Assembly: GCF_003970795.1 (NCBI RefSeq)
Contig: NZ_RWKW01000046.1
Span: 1-49,070 of the forward strand
Direction of reading: 5' to 3'
Origin: Aquibium carbonis
Lineage (GTDB): Bacteria; Pseudomonadota; Alphaproteobacteria; Rhizobiales; Rhizobiaceae
Length of the DNA: 49,070 bases
The first letter of the stretch is position 1. Each line of letters opens with the position of its first letter. Below are positions 1 to 9,123 of this stretch, one piece after another. A program made the position numbers and the translations under genes. The notes under the pieces are model-generated. The model was given only the letters and a program-made list of their open reading frames with translations. It was not told where the DNA came from and did not search any database.

Positions 1-152
1 AGCGAGCAGGCTGGTCCGACGCCTTCGCCAGATCAATCATCGGCCAAATGCGATAGCCCTACAGGCGAGACGCGCGAGACTTGACCGCGCCGGCCATCCT
101 CCGCACAGTGCCAAACCAGTTCCCCCGACCAACGCAAGACGACAGGTCCGCC

Positions 153-593
153 ATGTCCCGCCTCGCCTCTCTCGCTCTTTCCGTGTCGCTTGGCCTCGGC
201 GCCATCCTTGGCGTTTCCGGGCAGTCCGCAGCGGCAGACTACGGCTCGGCCGTCGCCTACGACGCCGGCATCTGCAGCGAGAGCTGGGTGCTCGGCCGAA
301 TCAGCCGCAACTTCCGTCATCAGGTTCGCAACGTGCCGGGGCTGCCCCAGGTGGACATCGTCGATTATTACGGCCTGCGCCTGACCCGCCATCACCCGCA
401 GCGCGAGTTGTGGCCGGTTGCGCGGACCTATTGCGAAGGGACCGTTCGTCTCTCGGACGGCCACGATCGGTCGATCTGGTACTTCATCGAGGGTGGCATG
501 GGCTTTGCGGGCGTCGGCCACAACGTCGAAGCCTGCGTGTCCGGCTTCGACCGCTGGAACGTCTACAACGGCCGCTGCCGCGTCGCCCAGTAA
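153..593 (+). CDS. Small secreted four-cysteine protein of unknown function
   Basis: This 146-residue protein starts at the ATG directly before a typical signal peptide (MSRLASLALSVSLGLGAI, probable cleavage after the AAA of QSAAA), so it should be exported to the periplasm or beyond. An upstream in-frame TTG exists but would place about 24 polar residues before the signal peptide, so I prefer the ATG. The mature part of about 120 residues has four cysteines, in GICSES, TYCEG, EACVSG and GRCRV, which suggests two disulfide bonds. It is rich in aromatic residues near the end (WYFIEGG, FDRWNVYNGRC). I do not recognise the family. It is followed after about 70 bases by a GST gene on the same strand, with no obvious functional link. 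Confidence 0.75.
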   Translation: MSRLASLALSVSLGLGAILGVSGQSAAADYGSAVAYDAGICSESWVLGRISRNFRHQVRNVPGLPQVDIVDYYGLRLTRHHPQRELWPVARTYCEGTVRLSDGHDRSIWYFIEGGMGFAGVGHNVEACVSGFDRWNVYNGRCRVAQ

Positions 594-662
594 ACCGATC
601 GTCGGCGCACGGGCGGCGGCGCCCCGGCGCAGGATTTCCTACTCGCGCCGGACGGTCTTCTT

Positions 663-1259
663 ATGACGAAAATCCTGATGTCGAGCGCCTCGCCCTTCGC
701 CAACAAGGTGATGGCAGCCGCAGCCTACGCCAAGATCCCCTTCGAGGCCGTTTCCGTCGACACCAATGCCGATCCCGCGCTGCTGATCGAAGCCAATCCG
801 CTCGGCAAGATCCCGGTTCTCGTGCTCGAGGACGGCAGTTCGGTCCATGACAGCCGCGCGATCACGCAGGAACTGAACCGCATGGCGGGCAACCAGCTGT
901 TCCCGCGCAACGCCGCCAAGCGGCGCGAGGCGGAGCAGCTCGAGGCGCTGGCCGACGGCATCGCCGATTGCCTTTTGGCGCAAGTCTACGAGAAGCGGTT
1001 CCGGCCGGAGGAAAAGCTGCATCAGCCCTGGATTGACAGGCAGGCGGCCAAGGTAGCGCGTGGGCTAGACCATCTGAACGGCAACCTGCCGCGTCTCGGC
1101 AAGAAGGTGCATGTCGGCCACATCGCGTTGCGCTGCATGCTGGCCTACAACTCGCTCCGGTTCGGAAATGACTGGGAGCGCGGCCGCCCCAAGCTGAAGC
1201 GATGGGCCAAGCGTTTCGACGAACTTTTCCCGGAAATCGGCGCGTATCTGCCGCACTGA
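663..1259 (+). CDS. Glutathione S-transferase family protein
   Basis: The 198-residue protein has the two-domain GST architecture. The N-terminal thioredoxin-like domain (about residues 1-75) begins with MTKILMSSASPFANKV, where the SPF segment occupies the catalytic Ser/Cys loop. It contains the cis-proline segment NPLGKIPVLVLEDG and the glutathione-binding EDGSSVHDSRAI, in which the usual E/D-S is replaced by H-D-S. The alpha-helical C-terminal domain follows. It should be a cytosolic glutathione-dependent transferase; the substrate cannot be read from sequence. The gene stands alone and ends just before a bidirectional hairpin terminator shared with the facing Omp25-like gene. The ribosome binding site is weak. 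Confidence 0.88.
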   Translation: MTKILMSSASPFANKVMAAAAYAKIPFEAVSVDTNADPALLIEANPLGKIPVLVLEDGSSVHDSRAITQELNRMAGNQLFPRNAAKRREAEQLEALADGIADCLLAQVYEKRFRPEEKLHQPWIDRQAAKVARGLDHLNGNLPRLGKKVHVGHIALRCMLAYNSLRFGNDWERGRPKLKRWAKRFDELFPEIGAYLPH

Positions 1260-1291
1260 ACCGACGCTGCGCCGAAGCCAGACGGTCATGC

Positions 1292-1328
1292 AAAAGGCCG
1301 GAACCTTGCGGGTTCCGGCCTCTCGTTT
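1292..1328. terminator. Bidirectional rho-independent terminator
   Basis: A perfect 11-bp stem (AGGCCGGAACC at 1295-1305 paired with GGTTCCGGCCT at 1311-1321, 5-base loop) is flanked by AAAA on the left and CTCGTTTT on the right. It therefore can terminate both the forward GST gene ending at 1259 and the reverse Omp25-like gene ending at 1368. Confidence 0.8.
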
Positions 1329-1367
1329 TCATGTTCGTTGCGATGTCTCCGACATCGCGCCAAACAA

Positions 1368-2042
1368 TCAGAACTTCATGCCGATGCCGAGCAGGAAGTT
1401 GTTCGACTTCGCGTCGACTTCCGTCGCGCCGCCGGAGAGGGCGAAATCGCTCGAGCCGTAGTCGGTGTAGCGGTACTCGCCGCGGGCGAAGACGCGCTCG
1501 GTGAGCTTCACGTCGGCGCCGACGCCGGCGGTCCAGCCGTACATCGTCTTCGAATCGGAGACGGCCCCGTCACTGGCCTCGATGCGCGCAACGGCGCCAC
1601 CGGCGGTGCCGTAGATCAGGATGTTGTCGGTTGCAGCCACACCCATGCGGGCGCGAAGCGAACCATTGAAGCCACGATCGGTGGACGATCCGGCATTGGA
1701 GCCATCCGCCCAGTCGTAGCCGACGTCACCCTCGAGACCGTAGACGAACATGCCCGACTGGCCGTTCCAGCCGCCGAAGAGGCTGCCATTGAAACCGTCG
1801 GTGTCGATCGAGTTCGTCCCAAGCGGGTAGTTGATGTCGGTGTCGCCCATGCTGTAGCCGCCCATGATACCGGCATAACCGCCAGCCCAGGACGCGACGG
1901 GAACCTGATCATACTGGATCGGCTGGGGAGACGGGGGCTCCATGCCAATCACGTCGGCAGAGAATGCGGGTGCTGCGGCCAGCAGCGCGGTGATTCCGAA
2001 AGCCGCTGCGGCCGAGCGGCTGATGTTGAAACTGATGGACAT
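1368..2042 (-). CDS. Omp25/Omp31-type outer membrane beta-barrel protein
   Basis: The 224-residue protein has a cleavable signal peptide (ending in APAFSA|DV) followed by a short proline-rich segment. An eight-stranded barrel of alternating hydrophobic and polar strands follows, with repeated Gly-aromatic signatures (WAGGYAGIMGGY, FNGSLFGGWNGQ, FVYGLEGDVGYDW, YGWTAGVGADVKL, ARGEYRYTDYG). It ends in LGIGMKF with the terminal phenylalanine needed for Bam-dependent assembly. This is the pattern of the rhizobial/Brucella Omp25-Omp31 family, abundant surface proteins tied to membrane integrity. The start is supported by GGAGT eight bases upstream. The 376-base gene-free stretch upstream should hold its promoter. 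Confidence 0.92.
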   Translation of the reverse strand: MSISFNISRSAAAAFGITALLAAAPAFSADVIGMEPPSPQPIQYDQVPVASWAGGYAGIMGGYSMGDTDINYPLGTNSIDTDGFNGSLFGGWNGQSGMFVYGLEGDVGYDWADGSNAGSSTDRGFNGSLRARMGVAATDNILIYGTAGGAVARIEASDGAVSDSKTMYGWTAGVGADVKLTERVFARGEYRYTDYGSSDFALSGGATEVDAKSNNFLLGIGMKF

Positions 2043-2418
2043 GCGTTACTCCTTGCACAGTCTGGAAGGGTTTTGCCCCCCTTCTCGCCTCGTATCGCCG
2101 GGGAGGAATTCATGGCGATCCCAAGTGTTCCCAATGTCGTTGCCAAATGCGGCCGAACCGCAGAGCAAAAACGGTCATCCTCCGGCGCGGATATGGCTGG
2201 AAAAAGGCGTGACCTTGTTGCAACACCTTGCCAGGAGCATCAGCAAGGCCGCATGTGCGGCGGCAACAAAACGCTGATTTAATTCAAATTTTCAATTTCG
2301 GTCTCCGCTTCGCCGACGGCCGTCGAACCGCCATCTCCCCGACCGGACGCTGCGTCAGCGACGGCTTTCCTTCTCGATTTCGCCGCATATATGACTGGAG
2401 TGTAAACGGGGGCACGAG
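2043..2418. other. Divergent intergenic region, omp and SDR promoters
   Basis: No gene is seen here. It separates two divergent genes. It holds the palindrome GCCGCATGTGCGGC (2248-2261) and an AT-rich patch around 2270-2300 (tttaattcaaattttcaat), which stands out from the GC-rich surroundings and is a likely promoter zone. I cannot assign exact -35 and -10 boxes. Confidence 0.5.
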
Positions 2419-3183
2419 ATGCACGGGCAAAAAAGAGTCGCGCTGGTCACCGGCGGTGCGAGGCGTATCGGTGCGGCGATTGCCGTCGATCTGGCAGCAC
2501 ACGGCTTCGCCGTGGCCGTGCACTGCAATCGCTCCACGCTCGAAGCAGACGCCCTCGTTGGCCGAATCGCCGCCGCTGGCGGCACCGCGGGGGTTTTTCA
2601 GGCAGACCTCGCCAATGCCGACGGCGTGAGTTCGCTCGTTGCCAAGGTGCGGGAGAGGTTTGGGGCGATGTGCCTCCTCGTCAACAACGCCTCCGTTTTC
2701 GAGCCCGATTCGGCGCGGTCGCCCGACTGGGCCCTTTGGGACACCCATTTCACCCTCCATCTGAAGGCGCCGGTGCAACTCGCGTCCGAGATGGTGCGAG
2801 ACCTGCCGGCCGGCGAGACCGGCTTGATCGTCAACATCATCGACCAACGCGTCTGGCGACTCACGCCGCAGTTCTTCTCCTATACGCTGTCGAAATCGGC
2901 ACTCTGGACGGCCACCCGCACCATGGCACAGGAATTTGCGCCGACCGTGCGCGTCAACGCCATCGGACCGGGACCCACGCTTGCAAACGAGCGCCAGCAA
3001 CCTGACGACCTTGCCGCCCAACAGGAGGGCCTTCCCTTGCGAAAGGGCCCATTGCTGACGGAATTTGGCAGCACCATACGCTATCTGTGGGATACGCCGT
3101 CGATCACCGGCCAGATGATCGCTCTCGACGGCGGCCAGCACCTTGCCTGGCAGACCCCGGATGTGACAGGCATGCGTGAATGA
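2419..3183 (+). CDS. SDR oxidoreductase, pteridine reductase (FolM)-like
   Basis: The 254-residue Rossmann-fold enzyme opens with the cofactor motif TGGARRIG (residues 11-18). This is the TGX3RXG form typical of NADPH-dependent pteridine reductases (PTR1/FolM) rather than the TGX3GXG of ordinary SDRs. It has the structural NNAS motif, and the catalytic YxxxK is present as YTLSK. A C-terminal [14 protein letters not shown] closes the substrate site. The likely reaction is reduction of dihydrobiopterin, dihydromonapterin or dihydrofolate, but this is inferred from motif only. Its TGA stop overlaps the uvrC ATG (ATGA), so the two are translationally coupled. Confidence 0.85.
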   Translation: MHGQKRVALVTGGARRIGAAIAVDLAAHGFAVAVHCNRSTLEADALVGRIAAAGGTAGVFQADLANADGVSSLVAKVRERFGAMCLLVNNASVFEPDSARSPDWALWDTHFTLHLKAPVQLASEMVRDLPAGETGLIVNIIDQRVWRLTPQFFSYTLSKSALWTATRTMAQEFAPTVRVNAIGPGPTLANERQQPDDLAAQQEGLPLRKGPLLTEFGSTIRYLWDTPSITGQMIALDGGQHLAWQTPDVTGMRE

Positions 3184-5270
3184 ATCGACCGAACGTGCAC
3201 AACGCCTCTCTTCCGGACGGACGAAAGGATGCGCCGGCGACGGCGGGCGACGAGATCGCCGGCATCCTCCCCGACGACGTCGCGGAGGACGAGGACAACG
3301 ACGAGATCGAAGCAGAGCCTGTCGAGCCTGATCTCGGCGGATATGTCTGGGATTCCGCGTCCGTCGACGCCGAAGGCAAGTCGGGCACCGAGGTCATCGC
3401 GCATTTCGTCAAGCGGCTTCCCAACGCGCCCGGCGTCTACCGGATGATGAACGCGGCCGGCGACGTGCTCTACGTCGGCAAGGCGCGGAGCCTGAAGAAG
3501 CGCGTCACCAACTACGCCCAGGGCCGTTTCCACACGCAGCGCATCGGGCGCATGGTGCGAGAGACGTCGACTATGGAGTTCGTCGTTACGCGCACCGAAA
3601 TCGAAGCGCTGCTGCTGGAAGCCAACCTCATCAAGCGGCTGCGGCCGCGCTACAACGTGCTGCTGCGCGACGACAAATCGTTCCCTTACATCCTGCTGAC
3701 TGGAGATCATGCCGCGCCAGGCATCTTCAAGCACCGCGGCGCGCGCTCGCGCAAGGGCGACTATTTCGGTCCCTTTGCGTCGGCAGGAGCCGTCGGGCGT
3801 ACGATCAATGCGCTGCAACGGGCCTTTCTGCTGCGGAGCTGCACCGATTCCGTCTATGATGGGCGCACGCGTCCCTGCCTTCTCTACCAGATCAAGCGAT
3901 GCTCGGGCCCGTGCACCGGGGAGATCGACGGCGCGGATTATGCCGAGCTGGTCAAGGAGGCAAAGGACTTCCTCTCGGGGCGGAGCCAGAAGGTCAAATC
4001 AGAAATCGCGGGGGCGATGCAGGAGGCATCGGAAGCCCTCGATTTCGAGCGCGCCGCCGTGTTTCGCGATCGTCTTTCCGCGCTCAGCCACGTGCAGAGC
4101 CACCAGGGCATCAACCCGCAATCCGTCGACGAGGCCGATGTCTTCGCCATTCATCAGGAGGGCGGGCAGAACTGCATCGAGGTGTTCTTCTTCCGGACCG
4201 GGCAGAATTGGGGCAATCGCGCCTATTTTCCCAAGGCCGACCCGGCGCTCGAGCCCGCCGAGGTGCTTGGTGCATTCCTCGCCCAGTTTTACGACGACAA
4301 GCCCTGCCCACGGTCGATCCTGCTGTCGCATGACGTCGAGGAGCAGGCCTTGCTCGCCCAGGCACTGGCCACGCGCGCCGGTCACAAGGTGACACTCGGC
4401 GTGCCCCAGCGCGGCGAGAAGAAGGGCATCGTGGACCACGTGCTGCAGAACGCACGCGAAGCCCTCGGGCGCCGGCTGGCGGAAACGTCGTCGCAGACCC
4501 GCCTGCTCGCCGGCGTGGCGGAGACGTTCGGACTGGCCAGACCGCCGCGCCGCGTCGAAGTCTACGACAATTCGCACATCATGGGGACCAATGCCGTCGG
4601 CGGCATGATCGTGGCTGGCGTCGAGGGGTTCGTGAAGAACCAGTATCGCAAGTTCAACATCCGCTCGACCGACATCACACCGGGCGACGATTTCGGCATG
4701 ATGCGCGAGGTGATGGAGCGTCGCTTCTCACGTCTTCTGAAGGAGCATGCGCCTACCGAGGGTGAACCTGCCGCTGCGACCGCCGACGAGGCCGAAGACG
4801 GCGCCGCCTTTCCCGCCTGGCCCGACCTGATCCTGATTGACGGAGGCGCGGGCCAGATGTCGGCGGTTCGCAAGATGCTCGCGGAACTCGGCATCGAAAA
4901 CCGCGTGACCGCCATCGGTGTGGCGAAGGGCGTGGATCGCGACGCCGGACGCGAGCGGTTCTTCGTGGCGGGACGGGAGCCCTTCATGCTGCCGCCGCGC
5001 GATCCCGTGCTCTATTTCATCCAGCGCTTGCGAGATGAAGCCCACCGCTTCGCGATCGGCTCGCACCGTGCGAAGCGCAAGAAGGAGATGGTGCGCAGCC
5101 CCCTCGACGAAATCGGCGGCATAGGACCTTCGCGCAAGCGCGCACTCCTGCATCATTTCGGTACTGCAAAGGCGGTGGGTCGCGCCGCCATCGAGGATCT
5201 GATGGTGGTGGACGGCATATCCGCCGCCATGGCGCGACAGATCTACGAGCATTTCCACGATAATGGATGA
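3180..5270 (+). CDS. uvrC: UvrABC excinuclease subunit C
   Basis: UvrC makes both incisions around bulky DNA lesions in nucleotide excision repair. The 696-residue protein has the GIY-YIG nuclease (GVY at 85-87, YVG at 98-100), with the 3' incision activity. A cysteine cluster at roughly 222-245 follows ([21 protein letters not shown]). The UvrB-binding UVR motif lies near 275-300 ([16 protein letters not shown]). The RNase H-like 5' nuclease begins near 459 ([12 protein letters not shown]) and continues to [10 protein letters not shown], and the tandem helix-hairpin-helix domain lies at about 642-693. An acidic 75-residue leader precedes the nuclease, and an acidic insertion sits between DNSH and LILIDGG. 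The start overlaps the preceding SDR stop. Confidence 0.97.
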   Translation: MNRPNVHNASLPDGRKDAPATAGDEIAGILPDDVAEDEDNDEIEAEPVEPDLGGYVWDSASVDAEGKSGTEVIAHFVKRLPNAPGVYRMMNAAGDVLYVGKARSLKKRVTNYAQGRFHTQRIGRMVRETSTMEFVVTRTEIEALLLEANLIKRLRPRYNVLLRDDKSFPYILLTGDHAAPGIFKHRGARSRKGDYFGPFASAGAVGRTINALQRAFLLRSCTDSVYDGRTRPCLLYQIKRCSGPCTGEIDGADYAELVKEAKDFLSGRSQKVKSEIAGAMQEASEALDFERAAVFRDRLSALSHVQSHQGINPQSVDEADVFAIHQEGGQNCIEVFFFRTGQNWGNRAYFPKADPALEPAEVLGAFLAQFYDDKPCPRSILLSHDVEEQALLAQALATRAGHKVTLGVPQRGEKKGIVDHVLQNAREALGRRLAETSSQTRLLAGVAETFGLARPPRRVEVYDNSHIMGTNAVGGMIVAGVEGFVKNQYRKFNIRSTDITPGDDFGMMREVMERRFSRLLKEHAPTEGEPAAATADEAEDGAAFPAWPDLILIDGGAGQMSAVRKMLAELGIENRVTAIGVAKGVDRDAGRERFFVAGREPFMLPPRDPVLYFIQRLRDEAHRFAIGSHRAKRKKEMVRSPLDEIGGIGPSRKRALLHHFGTAKAVGRAAIEDLMVVDGISAAMARQIYEHFHDNG

Positions 5271-5366
5271 TTCCCGGTCTGGTCCATCGTTCGACCCGGT
5301 CTAACGGTTGACCCATACCCGATCCATCTGGTTTGACTAGCCCGGCACGGACCAACGTGGAACGAC

Positions 5367-5951
5367 ATGGCCAAACGCGCTTTCAATCTGCCGAATCTCC
5401 TGACCTACGCGCGCATCCTCGCCGTGCCGCTGATCGTCGTTTGCTTCTATCTCGAAGGGCGGACTCGGCCGACCGACTTCTGGCGCTGGGCTGCGTTCTG
5501 GATCTTCGTGGTCGCGAGCATCACCGACTATTTCGACGGCTACATCGCGCGGATCTGGTCGCAGACGTCGAACATCGGCAAGATGCTCGATCCGATTGCA
5601 GACAAATTGCTGGTTGCAGCCGCGCTGCTGCTGCTTGCCTTCGATCGGACGATCGACAAGTGGTCGCTGTGGGCAGCCATCATCATCCTCTGCCGCGAGG
5701 TGCTCGTCTCGGGATTGCGCGAATATCTGGCGGAGTTGAAGGTCAGCGTTCCGGTCACTCGGCTGGCCAAATGGAAAACGACGATGCAGCTGGTGGCAAT
5801 CGGCTTCCTGCTTGCCGGACCCGCCGGTGAACTCGTCTTCCCTTGGACCATCGAGGTCGGCATCACGCTGCTCTGGCTGTCGGCTCTCGTGACGCTCTAT
5901 ACCGGTTGGGATTACTTCCGTGCCGGGATGAAGCACATCATCGACGAGTGA
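5367..5951 (+). CDS. pgsA: CDP-diacylglycerol-glycerol-3-phosphate phosphatidyltransferase
   Basis: PgsA joins glycerol-3-phosphate to CDP-diacylglycerol, the committed step to phosphatidylglycerol and cardiolipin, in the inner membrane. The 194-residue protein has several membrane helices and the full CDP-alcohol phosphotransferase signature DGX2ARX8GX3DX3D (from DGYIAR to GKMLDPIAD), with all four acidic residues present. The N-terminal FNLPNLLTYARIL is typical of the family. It lies 96 bases after uvrC and 11 bases before moaD, an order common in rhizobia, so pgsA-moaD-moaE probably form one transcript. Confidence 0.96.
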   Translation: MAKRAFNLPNLLTYARILAVPLIVVCFYLEGRTRPTDFWRWAAFWIFVVASITDYFDGYIARIWSQTSNIGKMLDPIADKLLVAAALLLLAFDRTIDKWSLWAAIIILCREVLVSGLREYLAELKVSVPVTRLAKWKTTMQLVAIGFLLAGPAGELVFPWTIEVGITLLWLSALVTLYTGWDYFRAGMKHIIDE

Positions 5952-5962
5952 CGGAGACTGCC

Positions 5963-6214
5963 ATGAAGCTCGTCTATTTCGCCTGGGTACGCGAACGCAT
6001 CGGGGTTTCCGAGGAAGACCTCGCCCTTCCGCCGGACGTGGCGACCGTGAGGGATCTCCTCGCCTGGCTGCGCGGCCGAGGCGAGGCCTACGAGGCGGCG
6101 CTGCGGCACCCGGATGTGATCCGGGTCGCGATCGACCGCGAGCATGTCGACCATGGCGAGCGACTCGCCGGAGCAACCGAGATCGCGCTCTTCCCGCCGA
6201 TGACCGGAGGCTGA
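5963..6214 (+). CDS. moaD: Molybdopterin synthase small subunit MoaD
   Basis: MoaD is the ubiquitin-fold sulfur carrier of molybdopterin synthase. The 83-residue protein ends in PPMTGG; the C-terminal Gly-Gly is the site thiocarboxylated by MoeB and inserted into MoaE. The start chosen is the ATG of MKLVYFAWVRERIG, the usual family N-terminus, preceded by GGAG about eight bases upstream. It lies 11 bases after pgsA and two bases before moaE. Confidence 0.95.
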   Translation: MKLVYFAWVRERIGVSEEDLALPPDVATVRDLLAWLRGRGEAYEAALRHPDVIRVAIDREHVDHGERLAGATEIALFPPMTGG

Positions 6215-6216
6215 TC

Positions 6217-6699
6217 ATGCCGGTCGACCCGATCGTGCGCATTCAGGCAGACGATTTCGACCTGGCTTCCGAAGTATCGGCGCTGACGACGGGGCGCGGC
6301 GACATCGGTGCGGTCGTGACTTTTTCCGGCTTGTGCCGCGATGAAGCAGGGACACTCTCCGCGCTGGAACTCGAGCACTATCCAGGCATGGCGGAAGCGG
6401 AGATCCTCAGGATCGCAAGGCAGGCGGCCGAGCGGTGGCCCCTGACGGGGCTCGTTGCGATCCACCGCCACGGCAAGATCAGGCCTGGCGAGAACATCGT
6501 ACTGGTCGTCGCTGCGTCGTCTCACCGCCAGGCCGCGTTCGAGGGAGCCTCTTTCCTCATGGACTTTCTCAAGACACGGGCTCCCTTCTGGAAGAAGGAG
6601 CATAGGATCGACGGGACGGAGGGCCAGTGGGTGGATGCCAAGGAAGTCGACGATCAAGCGGCCGCACGCTGGGAATCAGGAAAGATCAGCGATCGTTAA
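6217..6699 (+). CDS. moaE: Molybdopterin synthase catalytic subunit MoaE
   Basis: MoaE transfers sulfur from the MoaD thiocarboxylate to cyclic pyranopterin monophosphate, making molybdopterin. The 160-residue protein has the family landmarks: GAVVTFSGLCRDE, the LELEHYPGMAE segment, the IHRHGKIRPGE motif with the catalytic region histidines and arginine, and the lysine-bearing FLKTRAPFWKKE. It starts two bases after moaD, so the two subunits are made together. A short GC hairpin (ACGGGA/TCCCGT, 6712-6726) lies just downstream but lacks a T tract. Confidence 0.96.
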   Translation: MPVDPIVRIQADDFDLASEVSALTTGRGDIGAVVTFSGLCRDEAGTLSALELEHYPGMAEAEILRIARQAAERWPLTGLVAIHRHGKIRPGENIVLVVAASSHRQAAFEGASFLMDFLKTRAPFWKKEHRIDGTEGQWVDAKEVDDQAAARWESGKISDR

Positions 6700-6780
6700 C
6701 CTTCTCCGGAGACGGGAATGTCCCGTTAGCACAATCGCAAATACCTTCGACGACGCTGGAGAGCAATATACCAGCATGAC

Positions 6781-6786
6781 GAGGTG
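6781..6786 (+). promoter_or_regulatory. Shine-Dalgarno deciding a TTG start
   Basis: GAGGTG is a six-base match to the anti-Shine-Dalgarno sequence, six bases before an in-frame TTG at 6793. The GTG at 6784 lies inside this element and has no good site of its own, so 6793 may be the true start of the PAS-GGDEF-EAL protein. Confidence 0.5.
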
Positions 6787-9036
6787 TTTGGATTGGCCGC
6801 AGACGCCGCATTCGATTTCGTAGGCATCGGGCTCATCCTGTCATGCGCCCTCGCGATCGTCATGGGCGTCATGGCGACGGGTTATCGCACTCAATATCTC
6901 AGCGCCATGGAAGAGCGGGCCAATACGCGGGGGCTCATCGAAAACCTCTCCGAAGGTGTCTATCGCTCCTCGCTGGATGGCCGGCAGATCAGCGCCAATC
7001 GAGCGCTCGTCAGGTTGAATGGCTACGACAGCGAAGAAGAGATGCTCGCCTGCGTCAACGACATCGGTCGCGAATGGTATGTCGATCCGCGCAGACGAGA
7101 CGAGATCCGGGCCCTGCTGGAGCGGGACGGGCGGGTCGAGAACATCGTCTCCGAAATCTATCGGCACAAGACGCGCGAGCGCATCTGGATCAGCGAGTCG
7201 TCCCGTCTCGTCCGGCACAAACAAACGGGAAGGCCCCTCTATTATGAAGGCTCCGTTCGCGAAATCTCCGAAACGGTCGCCCGCCTGAAGCTCGAGGAAA
7301 CCTTTCGAAAGCTGACAAGCCATCTCCCAGGCGCCTTGTTCCAGTTCCAGACGCGCGAGAACGGGCGACAGGTCGCGGTCGAGTATGTCAGCATCGGCTA
7401 CTACGGCATTGTCGAGATATCACAGGAGGAAGGGCTTTCCGGCGACTTCCTGCTGTCCAAACTGGTCCATCCCGATGACATCACGGGCTATATGGAAGGG
7501 TTCCGCCAGGCGGTCGAGGGCGGAACGCTTCTGGACCACGAGTTCCGCATCGTCACGCCGCGCGGCAACGAGAAATGGCTGCGCATGACCGCCCAACGGG
7601 AGACCAGCCCCGATGGTGAAGGCGGAACCTGGTATGGCTACATCTCCGACATCTCCCTGCGCAAGCGACAAGCCCTGGAGATCGAAAAACTGGCCTATTT
7701 CGACCCGCTGACGGGCCTGCCCAACCGACGCATGTTCGTGGACCGGATGACCGAGACGATCCACCAATGCGAACGAAGCGAGACGAAGGGCGTCCTCCTG
7801 TTCGTCGACCTCGACAATTTCAAGTCGCTCAACGACACCCAGGGGCACGACGTCGGCGACGCCTACCTCGTCGATGTCGCCCGACGCCTCAAGGCATGTG
7901 TCCGGCCCAACGACATCGTGGCACGAATGGGAGGGGACGAGTTCGTGATCGTCCTCGAAACCACGTCAACGGAAGAAGCGGTCGCCTCGGCGCTGGCGAT
8001 CGCCACCGGCAGCCGGATCATGAGTTCCCTCCGCGAGCCATTCAGGCAGGGCGAATTACGGCACAATTCCTCGGCCAGCATCGGCATGCTCGTCTTCGAC
8101 GGCAAGGCTTCAACTCCCGACGAACTTCTCAAGCGAGCCGACATCGCGATGTATCGCGCCAAGGCGTCCGGCCGCGACGCGATGGCTTTGTTCCAGGCCG
8201 AGTGGCTGGATGGCGAGGCGGAACGCTTCCTGCTTCTGGCAGAGCTGCGCAAGGCGCTCGCCGAGGGAACGCTGTCATTGCGGTACCAGCCGCAGATGGA
8301 CCGACACCAGCGCGTGGTCGGCGCCGAAGGCCTGCTGCGCTGGCATCATCCAGTGCTTGGCGCGATTGCGCCGGACCGCTTCATCCCGTTGGCCGAACAG
8401 TCCGGGATGATCCATTCGATCTGCCGGCTCGTCCTCGGCCAGGCCGTTCGCCAGCTGGCGGACTGGAGCACCGACCCGTCGACCGCCGGACTGCGGCTGT
8501 CGGTGAACGTGAGCGTGCAGTCCTTTGCGAATGGGCCGATCGTGGACCACCTGATCGAGCTGATCGAGACATACGGCATCGACCCGGCGCTGCTGACGCT
8601 GGAAATCACCGAGCATGTGACCGCGGGAGACAAGGTCGAGATCGGCCGGAGGATGGGCAGACTGAAGGCACTGGGCGTTCGCTTCGCGCTCGACGATTTC
8701 GGGACCGGCTACTCATCGCTGTCGCGACTGAAGGGGCTGCCCTTCGACGAACTGAAAATCGACGGCAGTTTCGTCGCCGACATCGACAAATCGGAAGAAG
8801 ATCAGGCGCTGGTCCGCACGATCCTTGCCATCGCGGGTACGCTCGACCTGAAGGTCGTGGCCGAGCACGTGGAAACGAAGGCGCAGCAGGATTTCCTGCT
8901 TTCGGCGGGTTGCCATCGTTTCCAGGGCTATTTCTACGCTCCCGCGATAACTGCGGCGGAGTTCGAACGCTTCGCAAGAGAAAACGGGGCGGAACGATCG
9001 CTCCACGCCGCGGCACCGGCCCGCCTGACAGCCTGA
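6784..9036 (+). CDS. PAS-PAS-GGDEF-EAL cyclic-di-GMP turnover protein
   Basis: The roughly 750-residue membrane-anchored protein has one N-terminal transmembrane helix (about residues 10-30). Two PAS-type sensor domains follow (about 50-165 and 178-295, the latter ending in the PAC-like WYGYISDISLRKR). A diguanylate cyclase domain has the intact active-site motif RMGGDEF near 381. The phosphodiesterase domain starts near 500. The EAL signature is EGL (VGAEGLLRW), which keeps the metal-binding Glu and Leu, and DDFGTGYSSL and LKIDGSFV are intact. A frequent AEGVET is AEHVET here. It probably makes and degrades cyclic-di-GMP, with the balance set by the PAS domains. There is no ATG near the N-terminus. 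The GTG at 6784 or, with a better ribosome site, the TTG at 6793 must be used. Confidence 0.93.
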   Translation: MFGLAADAAFDFVGIGLILSCALAIVMGVMATGYRTQYLSAMEERANTRGLIENLSEGVYRSSLDGRQISANRALVRLNGYDSEEEMLACVNDIGREWYVDPRRRDEIRALLERDGRVENIVSEIYRHKTRERIWISESSRLVRHKQTGRPLYYEGSVREISETVARLKLEETFRKLTSHLPGALFQFQTRENGRQVAVEYVSIGYYGIVEISQEEGLSGDFLLSKLVHPDDITGYMEGFRQAVEGGTLLDHEFRIVTPRGNEKWLRMTAQRETSPDGEGGTWYGYISDISLRKRQALEIEKLAYFDPLTGLPNRRMFVDRMTETIHQCERSETKGVLLFVDLDNFKSLNDTQGHDVGDAYLVDVARRLKACVRPNDIVARMGGDEFVIVLETTSTEEAVASALAIATGSRIMSSLREPFRQGELRHNSSASIGMLVFDGKASTPDELLKRADIAMYRAKASGRDAMALFQAEWLDGEAERFLLLAELRKALAEGTLSLRYQPQMDRHQRVVGAEGLLRWHHPVLGAIAPDRFIPLAEQSGMIHSICRLVLGQAVRQLADWSTDPSTAGLRLSVNVSVQSFANGPIVDHLIELIETYGIDPALLTLEITEHVTAGDKVEIGRRMGRLKALGVRFALDDFGTGYSSLSRLKGLPFDELKIDGSFVADIDKSEEDQALVRTILAIAGTLDLKVVAEHVETKAQQDFLLSAGCHRFQGYFYAPAITAAEFERFARENGAERSLHAAAPARLTA

Positions 9037-9058
9037 GGGGCATCTCTCCCGAAACGCA

Positions 9059-9083
9059 ACAAGCCGCCCAAGGGGCGGCTTGC
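9059..9083. terminator. Hairpin between convergent genes
   Basis: A perfect 9-10 bp stem (AAGCCGCCC at 9061-9069 with GGGCGGCTT at 9073-9081, 3-base loop) lies between the GGDEF-EAL gene and the facing ndk. The T-rich flank is better on the reverse strand (TTGTTGCGTTTC), so it probably terminates ndk best and may serve both. Confidence 0.65.
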
Positions 9084-9123
9084 ATGGATTGCGTGACAGC
9101 CCAGCAGGACCGCCGGTCGAAGC

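Noticed and set aside
1338-2282. Forward frame opposite the Omp25-like gene
   Set aside because: The reverse frame has a signal peptide, barrel pattern, terminal Phe and ribosome site; the forward frame has none of these.
5305-5340. TTGACC element before pgsA as a promoter
   Set aside because: No matching -10 hexamer was found at a sensible distance; pgsA may also be read through from uvrC.
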